Assembly: GCF_000812945.1 (NCBI RefSeq)
Contig: NZ_JSYM01000001.1
Span: 124,001-188,000, forward strand
DNA from: Flavobacterium sp. AED
GTDB lineage: Bacteria > Bacteroidota > Bacteroidia > Flavobacteriales > Flavobacteriaceae
Direction of reading: 5' to 3'
Length of the DNA stretch: 64,000 nt
Position numbers and translations under genes: made by a program. This document shows positions 36,555 to 45,073 of the stretch, piece after piece; position 1 is the stretch's first letter, and each line of letters opens with the position of its first letter. A model generated the notes under the pieces. That model was not told where the DNA came from, ran no database searches, and saw only the letters and a program-made list of their open reading frames with translations.

Positions 36555-37244
36555 ATGAAAAAAGCTGTACTAATTCTATCTATCATGTTCATGTCTATGT
36601 CATATGCGCAAGAAGTTAAGCAAGTTCCACAAATAAGTGTAAATGGAGAAGGGAAAGTAAAGGTTGTTCCGGATCAAGCAACAATATTAGCTACTATTGA
36701 AACAAAAGGAAATAATGCCAAAGATGTTAAGAAGCAAAATGATCAAAAGATTGAAGCCGTTTTGAAATTTATAAAAAAAATGAACTTGGCTCCGGCGGAT
36801 TATAATACCCAACGTGTTTCTCTAAATCCAGAATATGACTATGAAAAAAAGAAACACAATTATAATGCTACACAAACTATCGAAATATTATTGAAAGATT
36901 TATCAAAATATGACGAATTGATGGAAGGATTGGTAGACGAAGGAATTAATAGAATTGATAATGTTACCTTTCAATCTTCAAAATTAGCACAATATCAATC
37001 AGAGGCAAGAAAATTAGCTATGAAAGAAGCTAAACTAAAAGCAGAGGACTATGTTTCAGTTTTAGGTCAAAAAGTGGGGCGTGCGATGACAGTCTCTGAT
37101 AACTCTCAAACCTATTATCCACAACCTATTCGATATGCTGCCATGAAAATGGAAATGAGCGATGCGCAGGCTCCAAGAGAAACGCTTGCAGTTGGTGAAA
37201 TTAATATTACTGCTAATGTTAGTGTGAGTTTTATTTTAGAATAG
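36555..37244 (+). CDS. SIMPL-domain (DUF541) periplasmic protein
   Basis: The signal peptide MKKAVLILSIMFMSMSYAQE is followed by a DUF541 domain: ISVNGEGKVKVVPDQATILA, TQRVSLNPEYDYEKKKHNY, the segment LVDEGINRIDNVTFQSS, and SEARKLAMKEAKLKAEDYVS with VLGQKVGRAM. Length (229 aa) fits the family. Relatives have been linked to oxidative stress and to forming large oligomeric channels, but the general role is unsettled. It follows the rhomboid gene closely and precedes a strong terminator. Confidence 0.9.
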   Translation: MKKAVLILSIMFMSMSYAQEVKQVPQISVNGEGKVKVVPDQATILATIETKGNNAKDVKKQNDQKIEAVLKFIKKMNLAPADYNTQRVSLNPEYDYEKKKHNYNATQTIEILLKDLSKYDELMEGLVDEGINRIDNVTFQSSKLAQYQSEARKLAMKEAKLKAEDYVSVLGQKVGRAMTVSDNSQTYYPQPIRYAAMKMEMSDAQAPRETLAVGEINITANVSVSFILE

Positions 37245-37266
37245 AAATAGTAAAAATCATAAATTG

Positions 37267-37310
37267 AAAAGTCCCGTGTCATTCTAAAAATGAGACGGGA
37301 CTTTTTTTTT
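37267..37310 (+). terminator. Terminator of the rhomboid-SIMPL operon
   Basis: Arms AAAAGTCCCGTGTCATT and AATGAGACGGGACTTTT pair with a single G-G mismatch, then a run of T, 22 bp past the SIMPL stop codon. Confidence 0.85.
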
Positions 37311-37388
37311 GAAATAATATTAAATCTAGACTTTTACAGAATTTTATTTACTAAAAAAAAAACTCTTCAATTGCTTGAAGAGTTTTAG

Positions 37389-37469
37389 TGGGGAGAGCAG
37401 GATTCGAACCTGCGAAGTTTACACAGCAGATTTACAGTCTGCCCTCGTTGGCCGCTTGAGTATCTCCCC
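37389..37469 (-). tRNA. tRNA-Tyr (anticodon GTA)
   Basis: Read on the minus strand, 5' GGGGAGA pairs with TCTCCCC before discriminator A. The anticodon loop CTGTAAA within GCAGACTGTAAATCTGC gives GTA, a long variable arm follows as expected for a class II tRNA-Tyr, and the T arm is GCAGGTTCGAATCCTGC. CCA is not encoded. It is the only tRNA seen in the window. Confidence 0.97.
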
Positions 37470-37590
37470 AAGACTCAACAAGCATTGCTTATTGTGCTAA
37501 CCGGGTGCAAATATATAAACTGTTTTGAAGTTTCCAAACTATATTTACACTTAATTTTAGTATTATTTTTAAAGTATTGGTATTGAATAA

Positions 37591-37621
37591 AATAAAAAAA
37601 TCTCCACTAGGGAGATTTTTT
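37591..37621 (-). terminator. Terminator of the DUF4369-thioredoxin gene
   Basis: AAAAAATCTCC (37595-37605) pairs with GGAGATTTTTT (37611-37621) around a 5-nt loop; on the minus strand it ends in T residues about 20 bp past the stop at 37643. Confidence 0.8.
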
Positions 37622-37642
37622 GTTTTATTCAATTGAAGGAAG

Positions 37643-38818
37643 TTATTTTGCCAAAAGCGCTATAATTTTTGCTCTTAATTCGTCTCCTCTTAAATCTTGT
37701 GCTACTACATTCCCTGAAGCATCAAGAATAAAAGTAGCAGGAATAGATTGAACTTTATATTGAGCAGCTATAGGCTCATCCCAAAATTTTAAATTGGAAA
37801 TATGATTCCAAGTTAATTTATCTTTTGCAATAGCTTCTTTCCAAGCCTTAGCATCTTTATCTAAAGAAACACCAACGATGTTAAGTCCTTTAGCATGTAA
37901 TTCTTTATATATAGCAACAACATTTGGATTTTCTTTGCGACATGGTCCACACCAAGATGCCCAAAAATCAACTATTGTAACTTTTCCTAAACATTCTTTC
38001 AGGGAAATTACTTTTCCATCAGGATTAGGTCCAGAAAAATCTGCTCTTCATTTAGTTTCAACAGCAGGAGCAGCTGATGGAGCAGTAGGGGCAGCAGCAC
38101 CTACAGAAGGAGATTTCATTTCAGCAAGTTTAGCTTTTATGGCTTTACCTGGTTTTGTATTTTTTAATGACTCTTCTAAGCTATTGTACATTTTTTCTGA
38201 TTTTTTAGTATCAGCACTTGGGTCATTAAGCATTCCTTGGATTATTAAAGCAGAAATGAATGATTTTGGATGTGTTTCAGCATAGGTTACATATTTAGCT
38301 TTAGAAGCTGTACCTACTTCTTCTTGAATTTTGCCAAATTCTTTCATCAATCCATTGATTACGGCCGTATCTTTAGTTTGTTGAGCAGTATTCATTGCTT
38401 GCATGTTTTTCTTCTGAAAATCCATTAATTTCTTTTGAACTTTAGTGATTTCTTGATTGAAAGCAACATATTCATCATTGTTATAAGTTCCAGATACTTT
38501 AGATTTTTGTATGCTATCTTTGTTTACAACTATGGTAATATCTCCATTTTCTAAAATAAAAGGTATTTTTTCTTGAACTCCTTCTACTTGTATTGTGTGA
38601 AAAGAAGGCTCTACAGCTTTTCCTTTAATTTCAAATTTACCATTTTCAATTTTTACGGTATCAATTGCAGTTAAACCACTACCATTTTCATTTGGCGTTT
38701 CTAGAATTACTGTTTTTCCATTTTCAAATCCAGTTGCAGTTCCAGAAATGGTGTATTTATCTTTGGTACAAGAAGTCAGCATTACAACAGCCGAAAGGAA
38801 TAAAATTATTTTTTTCAT
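37643..38818 (-). pseudogene. DUF4369-thioredoxin (TlpA/ResA-like) lipoprotein interrupted by in-frame TGA
   Basis: One uninterrupted frame of 392 codons except for a TGA at 38048-38050. Before it: lipobox signal MKKIILFLSAVVMLTSCTKD, a DUF4369 domain (YTISGTATGFENGKTVILET) and helical linker ending APAVETK. After it, in the same frame: RADFSGPNPDGKVISLKE, the thioredoxin site WASWCGPCRKENP, FWDEPIAAQYKVQSIPATFI and a normal end ALLAK. Intact relatives are periplasmic disulfide reductases. The second part has no start codon or signal, so the redox domain is lost unless TGA is read through. A single substitution or a sequencing error would explain it. Selenocysteine is unlikely because the CxxC is intact elsewhere. 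Confidence 0.85.
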
Positions 38819-39140
38819 TATTAGTTAATTAAGTTAAGTGTGCAAAAGTATTTAAAATTATAAATTATATATAATTTTACTACCTAAATTTTTGTTATAA
38901 TTTTTTATTCTTAATAAGTATTTAGGACCATTAAAAATAAAATAATTTGAATTACTGTAGTAAACCTAATTTGAAACTTTTTTAAATTATTATTTCTAAA
39001 TAATAAAATATATAATTTGTTGATTGTTAATATCTTTATTAACGATAAAATTAAAGTTCAGGAATTGGAAGTTAACATAATTAAATATCTAGACCAGGCA
39101 GAATATAAATTATTAAGTTAGATTTAATCATGCCTAAGGA
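38819..39140. other. Intergenic region, no gene seen
   Basis: About 320 very AT-rich bases between the 5' end of the thioredoxin-like gene and the 3' end of the 80-aa gene, both on the minus strand. It should contain the promoter of the former. I see no repeat, RNA gene or convincing hairpin. Confidence 0.35.
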
Positions 39141-39383
39141 TTATTTTTTTTTTGGATTGATATGTTTAATTTCACACTTTTCAATACTATAATCGGCATG
39201 TTCTAATTCATTCATAGTAATCTTAATGTCTAAATTGATTTTTCTCAATTTTTTGTTTAAATCAGAAGATATTGGATTCGATTCAAGATTTAATTCTATT
39301 TGTTGTTTTTCTTGTTCCAGGGCATCTAGAGTTTCTTTTGCTTTTTTATGTTGGGATTTAAATAATTGACAAGGATCATTCAT
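39141..39383 (-). CDS. Small coiled-coil hypothetical protein, 80 aa
   Basis: A charged, mostly helical protein: CQLFKSQHKKAKETLDALEQ and EKQQIELNLESNPISS, then LNKKLRKINLDIKITMNELE and a short tail with ADYSIEKCEIKH. The heptad pattern suggests two antiparallel helices forming a coiled coil. There is no signal peptide. I recognise no family. Codon use and the clean ATG/stop favour a real gene, but the evidence is modest. Confidence 0.55.
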   Translation of the reverse strand: MNDPCQLFKSQHKKAKETLDALEQEKQQIELNLESNPISSDLNKKLRKINLDIKITMNELEHADYSIEKCEIKHINPKKK

Positions 39384-39490
39384 AATTTTTACTTTGTAGG
39401 TTTATAATTACTAAGAATCGCTAAATTATTAAATATAAGTATATTAAGCAAGCTTATTTTTTTTCATTTTTATAATATAAATAAACTGTT

Positions 39491-39524
39491 TTAAAATAAA
39501 AAAGCATCCCTGTTATAGGATGCT
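39491..39524 (-). terminator. Terminator of the J-KTSC gene
   Basis: AGCATCC (39503-39509) pairs with GGATGCT (39518-39524) around an 8-nt loop; on the minus strand it is followed by TTTTTATTTTAA, 25 bp past the stop codon. Confidence 0.75.
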
Positions 39525-39548
39525 CATGTGTTTTTATTGAAAAAAAAA

Positions 39549-39989
39549 CTAGTCTTGATTAAGAGTTTTTCTCCATGTAAAAGAGTTAAGGATATGTCTT
39601 TTAGCAAATCTCCCAGGAGAATCAGCATTTACCATTTTCACATAAGTTGCTTTAGGAACACTAATGTATTCATAAACGCTTCCATTTGAAAAATTGATAA
39701 TCAATCTACCTTCAACAAATTTATAATCCGTGATAGTGGAAGTTGAAATAGTTTCAGTGTATTCCGGTAAATTTTGTTTTATAGTTTCAGGATTGATACT
39801 TACCAGAAAGTGATAAGCTTCAATAATTTTTTTACTATTTTCTTCTGCAGCTTTTAATCCTTCATCATTTCCTTGAAATTTGTCAGGATGCGCTTCTTTC
39901 ATCGCATTACGATAAATCGTTTTTAAATCTTTAAGCTCAGCAGTTTTTTCTACATTTAGTAGTTTGCGGTATTCAACTATTTTTTTCAT
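39549..39989 (-). CDS. J-domain protein with C-terminal KTSC domain
   Basis: A 146-aa two-domain protein. Residues 1-65 form a J domain with the Hsp70-stimulating H34-P35-D36 and flanking helices (LKTIYRNAMKEAHPDKFQGN). Residues about 85-143 form a KTSC domain (ITDYKFVEGRLIINFSNGSV, YEYISVPKATYVKMVNAD, SPGRFAKRHIL), a small domain seen alone or joined to RNA/Lys-tRNA-synthetase-related and other proteins. The domain presumably delivers a particular client or nucleic acid to DnaK. No dnaK is nearby; the gene is transcribed alone. Confidence 0.85.
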   Translation of the reverse strand: MKKIVEYRKLLNVEKTAELKDLKTIYRNAMKEAHPDKFQGNDEGLKAAEENSKKIIEAYHFLVSINPETIKQNLPEYTETISTSTITDYKFVEGRLIINFSNGSVYEYISVPKATYVKMVNADSPGRFAKRHILNSFTWRKTLNQD

Positions 39990-40103
39990 AAATAAGGTAA
40001 CTACTTGTCTTTTAATATAAAATCAATATAATTTGATTTCAAAATCGACAAATTTTTTGCAAAGGTACACTTTTTTTTAAATTTGTTAGTTTAGGACTAA
40101 AAA

Positions 40104-40136
40104 AAAATCAAAAAAAGCAATCCTTTTTTTGATTTT
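40104..40136 (-). terminator. Terminator of the 81-aa gene
   Basis: A 14-bp AT-rich stem (AAAATCAAAAAAAG at 40104-40117 with 40123-40136) around loop CAATC, ending in T residues on the minus strand, about 30 bp past the stop codon at 40165. Confidence 0.65.
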
Positions 40137-40164
40137 ATAGAAGTTTAAACAACACATTAAGAGG

Positions 40165-40410
40165 TTATTGTTGTGGTTTATTATTTGCTTTGTCAAAGTT
40201 TTTTGACTTTTTTGGATATTTATTATAACTAATATCGCTTGGATTTTCTATTATGCTTTTAATGGTAATCCAATCACCAATAGCATGTTTTTGAGCCATT
40301 TTATAATCTAAAAGATATTCACCACAAAAAAAGTTGTTGTTTTCATCTTTTTCCATAATTCCGGTGTAAACACCTTTTTGTAACATTCTTTCTTCAGAAG
40401 CTTTGGTCAT
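40165..40410 (-). CDS. Small hypothetical protein, 81 aa
   Basis: From the ATG at 40410 the protein reads MTKASEERMLQKGVYTGIME, then NNNFFCGEYLLDYKMAQKHA and IGDWITIKSIIENPSD, with a Lys/Asn-rich tail ending in QQ. The central part looks like a small beta domain. Upstream in-frame alternatives extend into the divergent promoter and are unlikely. No family recognised. It shares a short upstream region with the gene at 40502 on the other strand. Confidence 0.6.
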   Translation of the reverse strand: MTKASEERMLQKGVYTGIMEKDENNNFFCGEYLLDYKMAQKHAIGDWITIKSIIENPSDISYNKYPKKSKNFDKANNKPQQ

Positions 40411-40465
40411 AATCAATTTATTTAAAATAATTCTAGTTGGCAAAGTTAATCAATTATTGTTTGTC

Positions 40466-40497
40466 TTGTTCTATTTTAGACTTTCTGATTACCTTTG
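40466..40497 (+). promoter_or_regulatory. Promoter-like boxes directly before the 40502 start
   Basis: TTG (40466-40468), 21 nt, then TACCTTTG (40490-40497), a perfect TAnnTTTG. The ATG at 40502 starts only 4 nt after the box, so if used it would produce a leaderless or nearly leaderless mRNA. Confidence 0.4.
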
Positions 40498-40501
40498 TTT
40501 C

Positions 40502-41047
40502 ATGCAAAAAATATTTCGCCCTAATCCTAATTCATTCAAAAATACCTTTTGTGTATTTCATGAGGAGTCTTTAGATTCGTTAAAAGGATTGTCTGTTCAA
40601 TACCAAAGCAAGTCTGGAAGTAGTTATTATTATACTATATTAGGAATGTATCGCTTGTCTAATCATTGGGGAAGATTAGCTAATAGTAAATGGCGATTAG
40701 AACCTTTGGAACCTGAAACCGAGTCTAAAATTAAATTAGGTTTTGCTTTTTGGACTAATTTTTATCCAGATAATGCAGTTGAGGAATTGTATTATTTAGA
40801 AGCAAATTATGTGAAAAGAACGGTTAACTATCAACATAAAAACAATCCGAATTATGATAATAAGGCAATTCTTCGGACTAGTTTTGAAACTACTAAAAGA
40901 ATCAAGCAAATTCGAAATTTACTTACCTTGACTTCATGGGCTAAATATTTTGAGTACGATGACTTGGATTTTTTGCGTCAACAAATTATAAATGAACTGA
41001 TTTTTACTAATAAATCTTTAGAAGAAATTAAAAGAGAAATAGCTTAA
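40502..41047 (+). CDS. Conserved-looking hypothetical protein, 181 aa
   Basis: From MQKIFRPNPNSFKNTFCVFH the protein continues with SSYYYTILGMYRLSNHWGRL, ANSKWRLEPLEPETESKIKL and WTNFYPDNAVEELYYLEANY, and ends in a helix (FLRQQIINELIFTNKSLEEI). It has many aromatic residues, no signal peptide and no motif that I know. The longer frame from 40403 adds an unlikely hydrophobic lead and overlaps the opposite gene, so the ATG at 40502 is chosen. Its stop codon overlaps that of the convergent response-regulator gene by 4 bp. Function unknown. Confidence 0.7.
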   Translation: MQKIFRPNPNSFKNTFCVFHEESLDSLKGLSVQYQSKSGSSYYYTILGMYRLSNHWGRLANSKWRLEPLEPETESKIKLGFAFWTNFYPDNAVEELYYLEANYVKRTVNYQHKNNPNYDNKAILRTSFETTKRIKQIRNLLTLTSWAKYFEYDDLDFLRQQIINELIFTNKSLEEIKREIA

Positions 41048-41439
41048 TCATTTGTTGCCACTAATATTAAGTCATCAGTTGTTATGGGTTTTGATAAATA
41101 ACCCAAAATATCCGGATACGTTTTAGTTTTGTTTTTATCTTCAACAGCTATAGAAGAGCTTACAATATAAATATTTATTTTTTTGTTTATTTGGGATTTT
41201 ATCAATTCCATTTCTTCCATGAATTCCCATCCATCCATAATAGGCATATTAATGTCCAATAGAATAATATCTGGATATATTCCTTTGCTTTTTAATGTAT
41301 TATGCAAAGTGTCGATAGCTTCTTTTCCGTTTTTAAATGAAAAAGCAGTTGAAAACATCTCTGATCTTTGAATGATTTTATTAACTATAATTTGGTAAAT
41401 AGCATCATCGTCTACTACCCATATTACTTTTTTTGTCAT
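41044..41439 (-). CDS. Single-domain response regulator
   Basis: A 131-aa CheY-like receiver with the acidic pocket D10-D12 (VVDDDA), phospho-acceptor D62 in LLDINMPIMDGW, switch Ser at about 94-96 (IVSSSI) and K117 in YLSKPIT. There is no output domain, so it acts by protein contact or as a phosphorelay step. Its ATG overlaps the stop of the histidine kinase gene by 4 bp (ATGA), making the kinase its likely partner. Confidence 0.93.
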   Translation of the reverse strand: MTKKVIWVVDDDAIYQIIVNKIIQRSEMFSTAFSFKNGKEAIDTLHNTLKSKGIYPDIILLDINMPIMDGWEFMEEMELIKSQINKKINIYIVSSSIAVEDKNKTKTYPDILGYLSKPITTDDLILVATND

Positions 41440-44273
41440 TGAATATAAATTTTAAATGTTGTGCCTATATTAGGTTCGCTTTCAACGGTTATATTTCCTC
41501 CCATTGCATCAATTTGATTTTTTGTAATAAATAAACCAATTCCTTTTGAATCTGCATTGTTGCTAAATGTTTTATACATCCCAAAAATCTTATCTGCATT
41601 CCTTACAAGATCAATTCCAACACCATTATCTGATATTTGAAGCACATTCATTTTATTTTCCATAAACCATTTTATTATTATTTGAGGTTTTCTTCCAGGG
41701 TGTTTATAGCGAATGGAATTAGAGATGATATTATAAAGTACGCTTTCCAGATATGCAGGATTATAATTTACCATAATATCCTCTGGCATTATAGTTGAAA
41801 TGGAAACTTCATTTGATGTGATTTGCTCTGAAAGTACTTTTTGAACGGTATAAATGTATTCTTTTAAATTTAGGGATTCAGAAACTAAACCAATATTTGT
41901 TCTTATATTTATTACTTCATTCAGGTGAAGCATAGTTTCACTTAGAGAACTTGAAACTGATTTTAATAATTGTATCATTTGGTTTTTTTCATCCTCTGAT
42001 TCAGAAGATTCAATTAAACTCATTATAGATGCAATATTACTGGTATGTGACCTTAAATTATGGGAAACAATGTAAGAAAAATTAAGAAGTCTTTTGTTTT
42101 GTTCCGTAACTAAATTGAAGGAATTATTTAAATCTTTTTCGGCTTCTTTAGTTTTGGTAATATCTATCATGATACCCCTTAAACTTACTGCTTTACCATC
42201 TTCAAAAATAACGTTTACAATATCTCTTAACCATACAACAGCACCGTTTTTTGCAATCATTCGATATTCAAAATCATGATTTAAATTGGCTTTAGTTTGC
42301 GACAAACAATAATTTTGAACCCATTCTTTGTCTTCAGCATAAATATGGTCTGCCCAAAAAGTATGGTTTGATAGCCATTCCTCGGGAGTATATCCTAATA
42401 TGTGTTCTACTTTTTTACTAATAAAAGAAAAAGAAAAGGTTTCAATATCACATTCCCATACAATTCCGTCAATTGTATTAATAAGAGACTCAACTCTTTG
42501 TTTTGTATCAAGTATAATTTTTTCGGTAGCTCTGCGTTCTGTAGTATCTTCTGTAGAAACAATAATTCGTTCTAATGTTTTTTTATATCCTCGAATTACA
42601 TTCCATCTTAAATTTATATCACGATATTCTCCTTCTGCATTTTTAATTTTTGAATCTATAATAAATTGTTTTTCACCTTGAGTGACTGCTATTAGATGTT
42701 TTATAAAATCATCTTTTGATTCTAAATCAATTAGGTTTGATTTTTTTTGAATTAGTTCTTCTTTAGTTTTTACCTTATGAAGCTTAAGACAGGCGTTGTT
42801 AACATCTATTAATTTAACCAATGAATAACATTTATTAACTACATCTGGGTTGTTATTAAAATACTCAAAAACTATTTCTGTTTTTTCATTGATTAGATTT
42901 AACTCCTGAAGGTATTTTTTAATTTCCGAAAAATCTTCTTCTCTTAAAGGAAGAGGTGAATCATCAAATAAACTTTTAAATCGAGTTTCTGTTTTTTTAA
43001 TTAGTTCTTCAGCTTCTTTTTTTAATGAAATATCTTCAACAATTGCAATATGTGAGGTTACTTTTTCATTTATTTTCCAAAGCGGAGACACGGTAAGATT
43101 AATCCATATTATAGTACCGACTTTTGTTAAATATCGTTTTTCTAAAGAATAGGATCTAATTTGTCCCTTTCTTAGTTTTTCTAAATTCATCAAATCTTCT
43201 TCTAAATCATCCGGGTATGTAATAGATTGAAAATTTTTTCCTTTCATTTCCTGATGTGAATATCCTAATAAGTTGCAATATTGTTTGTTAATCTCAATAA
43301 AATTGCCAGAATAGGAATCTATATAGGCGATTCCCACAGCTGCCTGATCAAAAATAGCTTCAAACTTTATCTCAGAATTCAAAAGTTTTGTAGCTTGGTT
43401 ACTTACTAAAGATTGAAGTTCTTCAGGTATTTTTAAAAGAGTGTAAATCAAAAAACCAAAAAGTGCTGCCAAAATAAATCCTATAATTGCTGGAATTAAA
43501 ATTTGATAATAAAGATAATTTTGATGCTTAGATATCAGGTATAATTTCCAGTCACCATCGGGAATATAGGTAGAGATATTATATTTTTTAGAAAAATCAC
43601 TTTGATTGGGTAAATAAAAAACTTCTTTTTGGTTAGCAGAATTTTTCTTTGAAAATTGAAAATAATATTTTGAATCGTCAACATTATTAATTCCAGAAGA
43701 TTTTAAAAAAGTATCTAATTTAATAATAACAGCAGAAAATCCCCAAAATTTATTATTTCTAAAAACGGGAAATCTACCTACAATTCCCATCCCACCTTGT
43801 TTTAATTTTAGCGGACCAGCAAAATACATTTTTTGATTTTCAATAGATTTTAAAGCTTCTTTAAGATAAGGAGCTTGTAAAATATTTAAATTCATAGCTG
43901 CTTCATTCCCTTTCATAGGATAAATATATTTTATCACCCCTTTAGGAACTAATTGAACAGCGCTAATACTATTGTTTGATTCCATCAATTTCGATCCTAC
44001 ATAATCAAAATTTTCAGGAACTCCTTTGTCATTAATTGTTAGTGCTAATGTTAAGGTAGTTGTATAACAGTTTTTAAGCGATTGTTCTATATTTTGATTA
44101 ACAACATGAAGGATCGTATTCATTTCTCGTTGCTCATCTTCTTTTATAAGTTTATACTGTTGTGAGACTATAAAACAAGCAATATAGCTTAGAAATAGAA
44201 ATGTAAGTAACCCTGTTGTCTTAGGTCTATTTAAGAACCAACTGATGAATTTAGGGTGTTTATTATGATCCAT
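41436..44273 (-). CDS. CHASE/PAS-domain sensor histidine kinase
   Basis: A 945-aa membrane sensor kinase. A membrane helix (GLLTFLFLSYIACFIV) precedes an extracytoplasmic CHASE-type domain (about 45-235, ISAVQLVPKGVIKYIYPMKG) and a second helix (ILIPAIIGFILAALFGFLIY). At least three PAS/PAC units follow (EAIFDQAAVGIAYIDSYSGN; ARFKSLF region; FSFISKKVEHILGYTPEEWL). The dimerisation His is H738 in IVSHNLRSH, and the ATPase domain shows N (YNIISNSIRYKHPG), DNGVGID and GIGLFITKNQIDAMGG. It is cotranscribed with the receiver protein. The signal is unknown; CHASE domains often bind small organic ligands. Confidence 0.92.
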   Translation of the reverse strand: MDHNKHPKFISWFLNRPKTTGLLTFLFLSYIACFIVSQQYKLIKEDEQREMNTILHVVNQNIEQSLKNCYTTTLTLALTINDKGVPENFDYVGSKLMESNNSISAVQLVPKGVIKYIYPMKGNEAAMNLNILQAPYLKEALKSIENQKMYFAGPLKLKQGGMGIVGRFPVFRNNKFWGFSAVIIKLDTFLKSSGINNVDDSKYYFQFSKKNSANQKEVFYLPNQSDFSKKYNISTYIPDGDWKLYLISKHQNYLYYQILIPAIIGFILAALFGFLIYTLLKIPEELQSLVSNQATKLLNSEIKFEAIFDQAAVGIAYIDSYSGNFIEINKQYCNLLGYSHQEMKGKNFQSITYPDDLEEDLMNLEKLRKGQIRSYSLEKRYLTKVGTIIWINLTVSPLWKINEKVTSHIAIVEDISLKKEAEELIKKTETRFKSLFDDSPLPLREEDFSEIKKYLQELNLINEKTEIVFEYFNNNPDVVNKCYSLVKLIDVNNACLKLHKVKTKEELIQKKSNLIDLESKDDFIKHLIAVTQGEKQFIIDSKIKNAEGEYRDINLRWNVIRGYKKTLERIIVSTEDTTERRATEKIILDTKQRVESLINTIDGIVWECDIETFSFSFISKKVEHILGYTPEEWLSNHTFWADHIYAEDKEWVQNYCLSQTKANLNHDFEYRMIAKNGAVVWLRDIVNVIFEDGKAVSLRGIMIDITKTKEAEKDLNNSFNLVTEQNKRLLNFSYIVSHNLRSHTSNIASIMSLIESSESEDEKNQMIQLLKSVSSSLSETMLHLNEVINIRTNIGLVSESLNLKEYIYTVQKVLSEQITSNEVSISTIMPEDIMVNYNPAYLESVLYNIISNSIRYKHPGRKPQIIIKWFMENKMNVLQISDNGVGIDLVRNADKIFGMYKTFSNNADSKGIGLFITKNQIDAMGGNITVESEPNIGTTFKIYIQ

Positions 44274-44578
44274 TTATGCTATTTGGAAGATTGACGAAGT
44301 TGAGTTATTTAGAAAATAAATGTATAAAAAAATAGAATAAGAGCATAATGTTTTCTTAATTATAGTCATATTCTTAATTTTTAATACGTTATAGTGCTTT
44401 TTTATGATAAATCGTACTTATTGGAATATCATATTTGAGATAAAAACTATTAATTGTAAAAAATAGTATGTGCAATTGTATTAAATTTCAATTTATAATG
44501 GAATACTCGAAGAATTGAAAATACTATTTTAAAAAAATGATTCCTATTAAAAAACAGAAATTATCAAATTAAAAACAA
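44274..44578. other. Intergenic region, no gene seen
   Basis: About 300 AT-rich bases between the divergent kinase gene and the promoter of the small-protein genes. Contains the kinase promoter by position. No clear repeat or RNA gene. Confidence 0.35.
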
Positions 44579-44608
44579 TTTGAATTTCAATAAATAACCC
44601 GAACTTTG
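44579..44608 (+). promoter_or_regulatory. Probable promoter of the small-protein/YchJ operon
   Basis: TTTG (44579-44582), 18 nt, then GAACTTTG (44601-44608), one mismatch from TAnnTTTG. It gives a leader of about 45 nt before the ATG at 44659. Confidence 0.45.
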
Positions 44609-44658
44609 CACCTGGTTTTAAATCAAATAATTGATTTGATAATTAAAAGGAAAAGACA

Positions 44659-44811
44659 ATGAGTAGAAATAACGAAAGGAACATAAAAAAACACAACGAT
44701 AAATTGCACAAAGCACAAGATAAAGTAAAACAAGCTGAAATGTTACGCAAGGAAAAATTAAAACAAATTGTAAAGAAGTTCAATGAAGATAAGTCTTCAG
44801 AAAATAATTAA
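44659..44811 (+). CDS. Small basic protein, 50 aa
   Basis: The ATG at 44659 opens a 50-residue chain (MSRNNERNIKKHNDKLHKAQ, DKVKQAEMLRKEKLKQIVKK, FNEDKSSENN) that is strongly basic and predicted to be one long helix. The next gene starts 2 bp after its stop and encodes a very acidic helical protein. Spacing, promoter position and codon use support a real gene. No family recognised. Confidence 0.65.
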   Translation: MSRNNERNIKKHNDKLHKAQDKVKQAEMLRKEKLKQIVKKFNEDKSSENN

Positions 44812-44813
44812 AA

Positions 44814-45056
44814 ATGGAAAACAATAAATTTACAGATTTGAAAAATGGTGTTCAAGAAATAATTGATTTGATTGCCAATAAAAATGCCAAAGAGGCTAAC
44901 AATAAATTAGTTGAAGTTAGCGAAGAATTAGACGAATTACTTGACTTTGCGGAAGAAGATGAAGACCTAATTGAAATTAGTAAGTATCAAGTATTATTGA
45001 ATCAATTGCATCAAAAAATAATTGCGCTTGATGGACAAGTAACAGGAATGCTTTAA
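44814..45056 (+). CDS. Small acidic helical protein, 80 aa
   Basis: The protein (MENNKFTDLKNGVQEIIDLI, EELDELLDFAEEDEDLIEIS, KYQVLLNQLHQKIIALDGQV) is helical and strongly acidic in the middle. It starts 2 bp after the basic 50-aa protein gene and is followed after 17 bp by ychJ, so the three are an operon. The opposite charges of the two small proteins suggest that they bind each other; this is inference. No family recognised. Confidence 0.7.
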   Translation: MENNKFTDLKNGVQEIIDLIANKNAKEANNKLVEVSEELDELLDFAEEDEDLIEISKYQVLLNQLHQKIIALDGQVTGML

Positions 45057-45073
45057 AAGATTTCTATAAAATA

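Noticed and set aside
38048..38050. TGA as a selenocysteine codon in the thioredoxin-like gene
   Set aside because: The TGA lies in the linker, the redox CxxC is intact 27 codons later, no SECIS-like hairpin is evident just downstream, and no sel genes are in the window. A nonsense change or sequencing error is simpler.
44659..45056. Type II toxin-antitoxin pair
   Set aside because: Both proteins are small helices without any toxin fold or DNA-binding motif that I recognise; charge complementarity alone is not enough.
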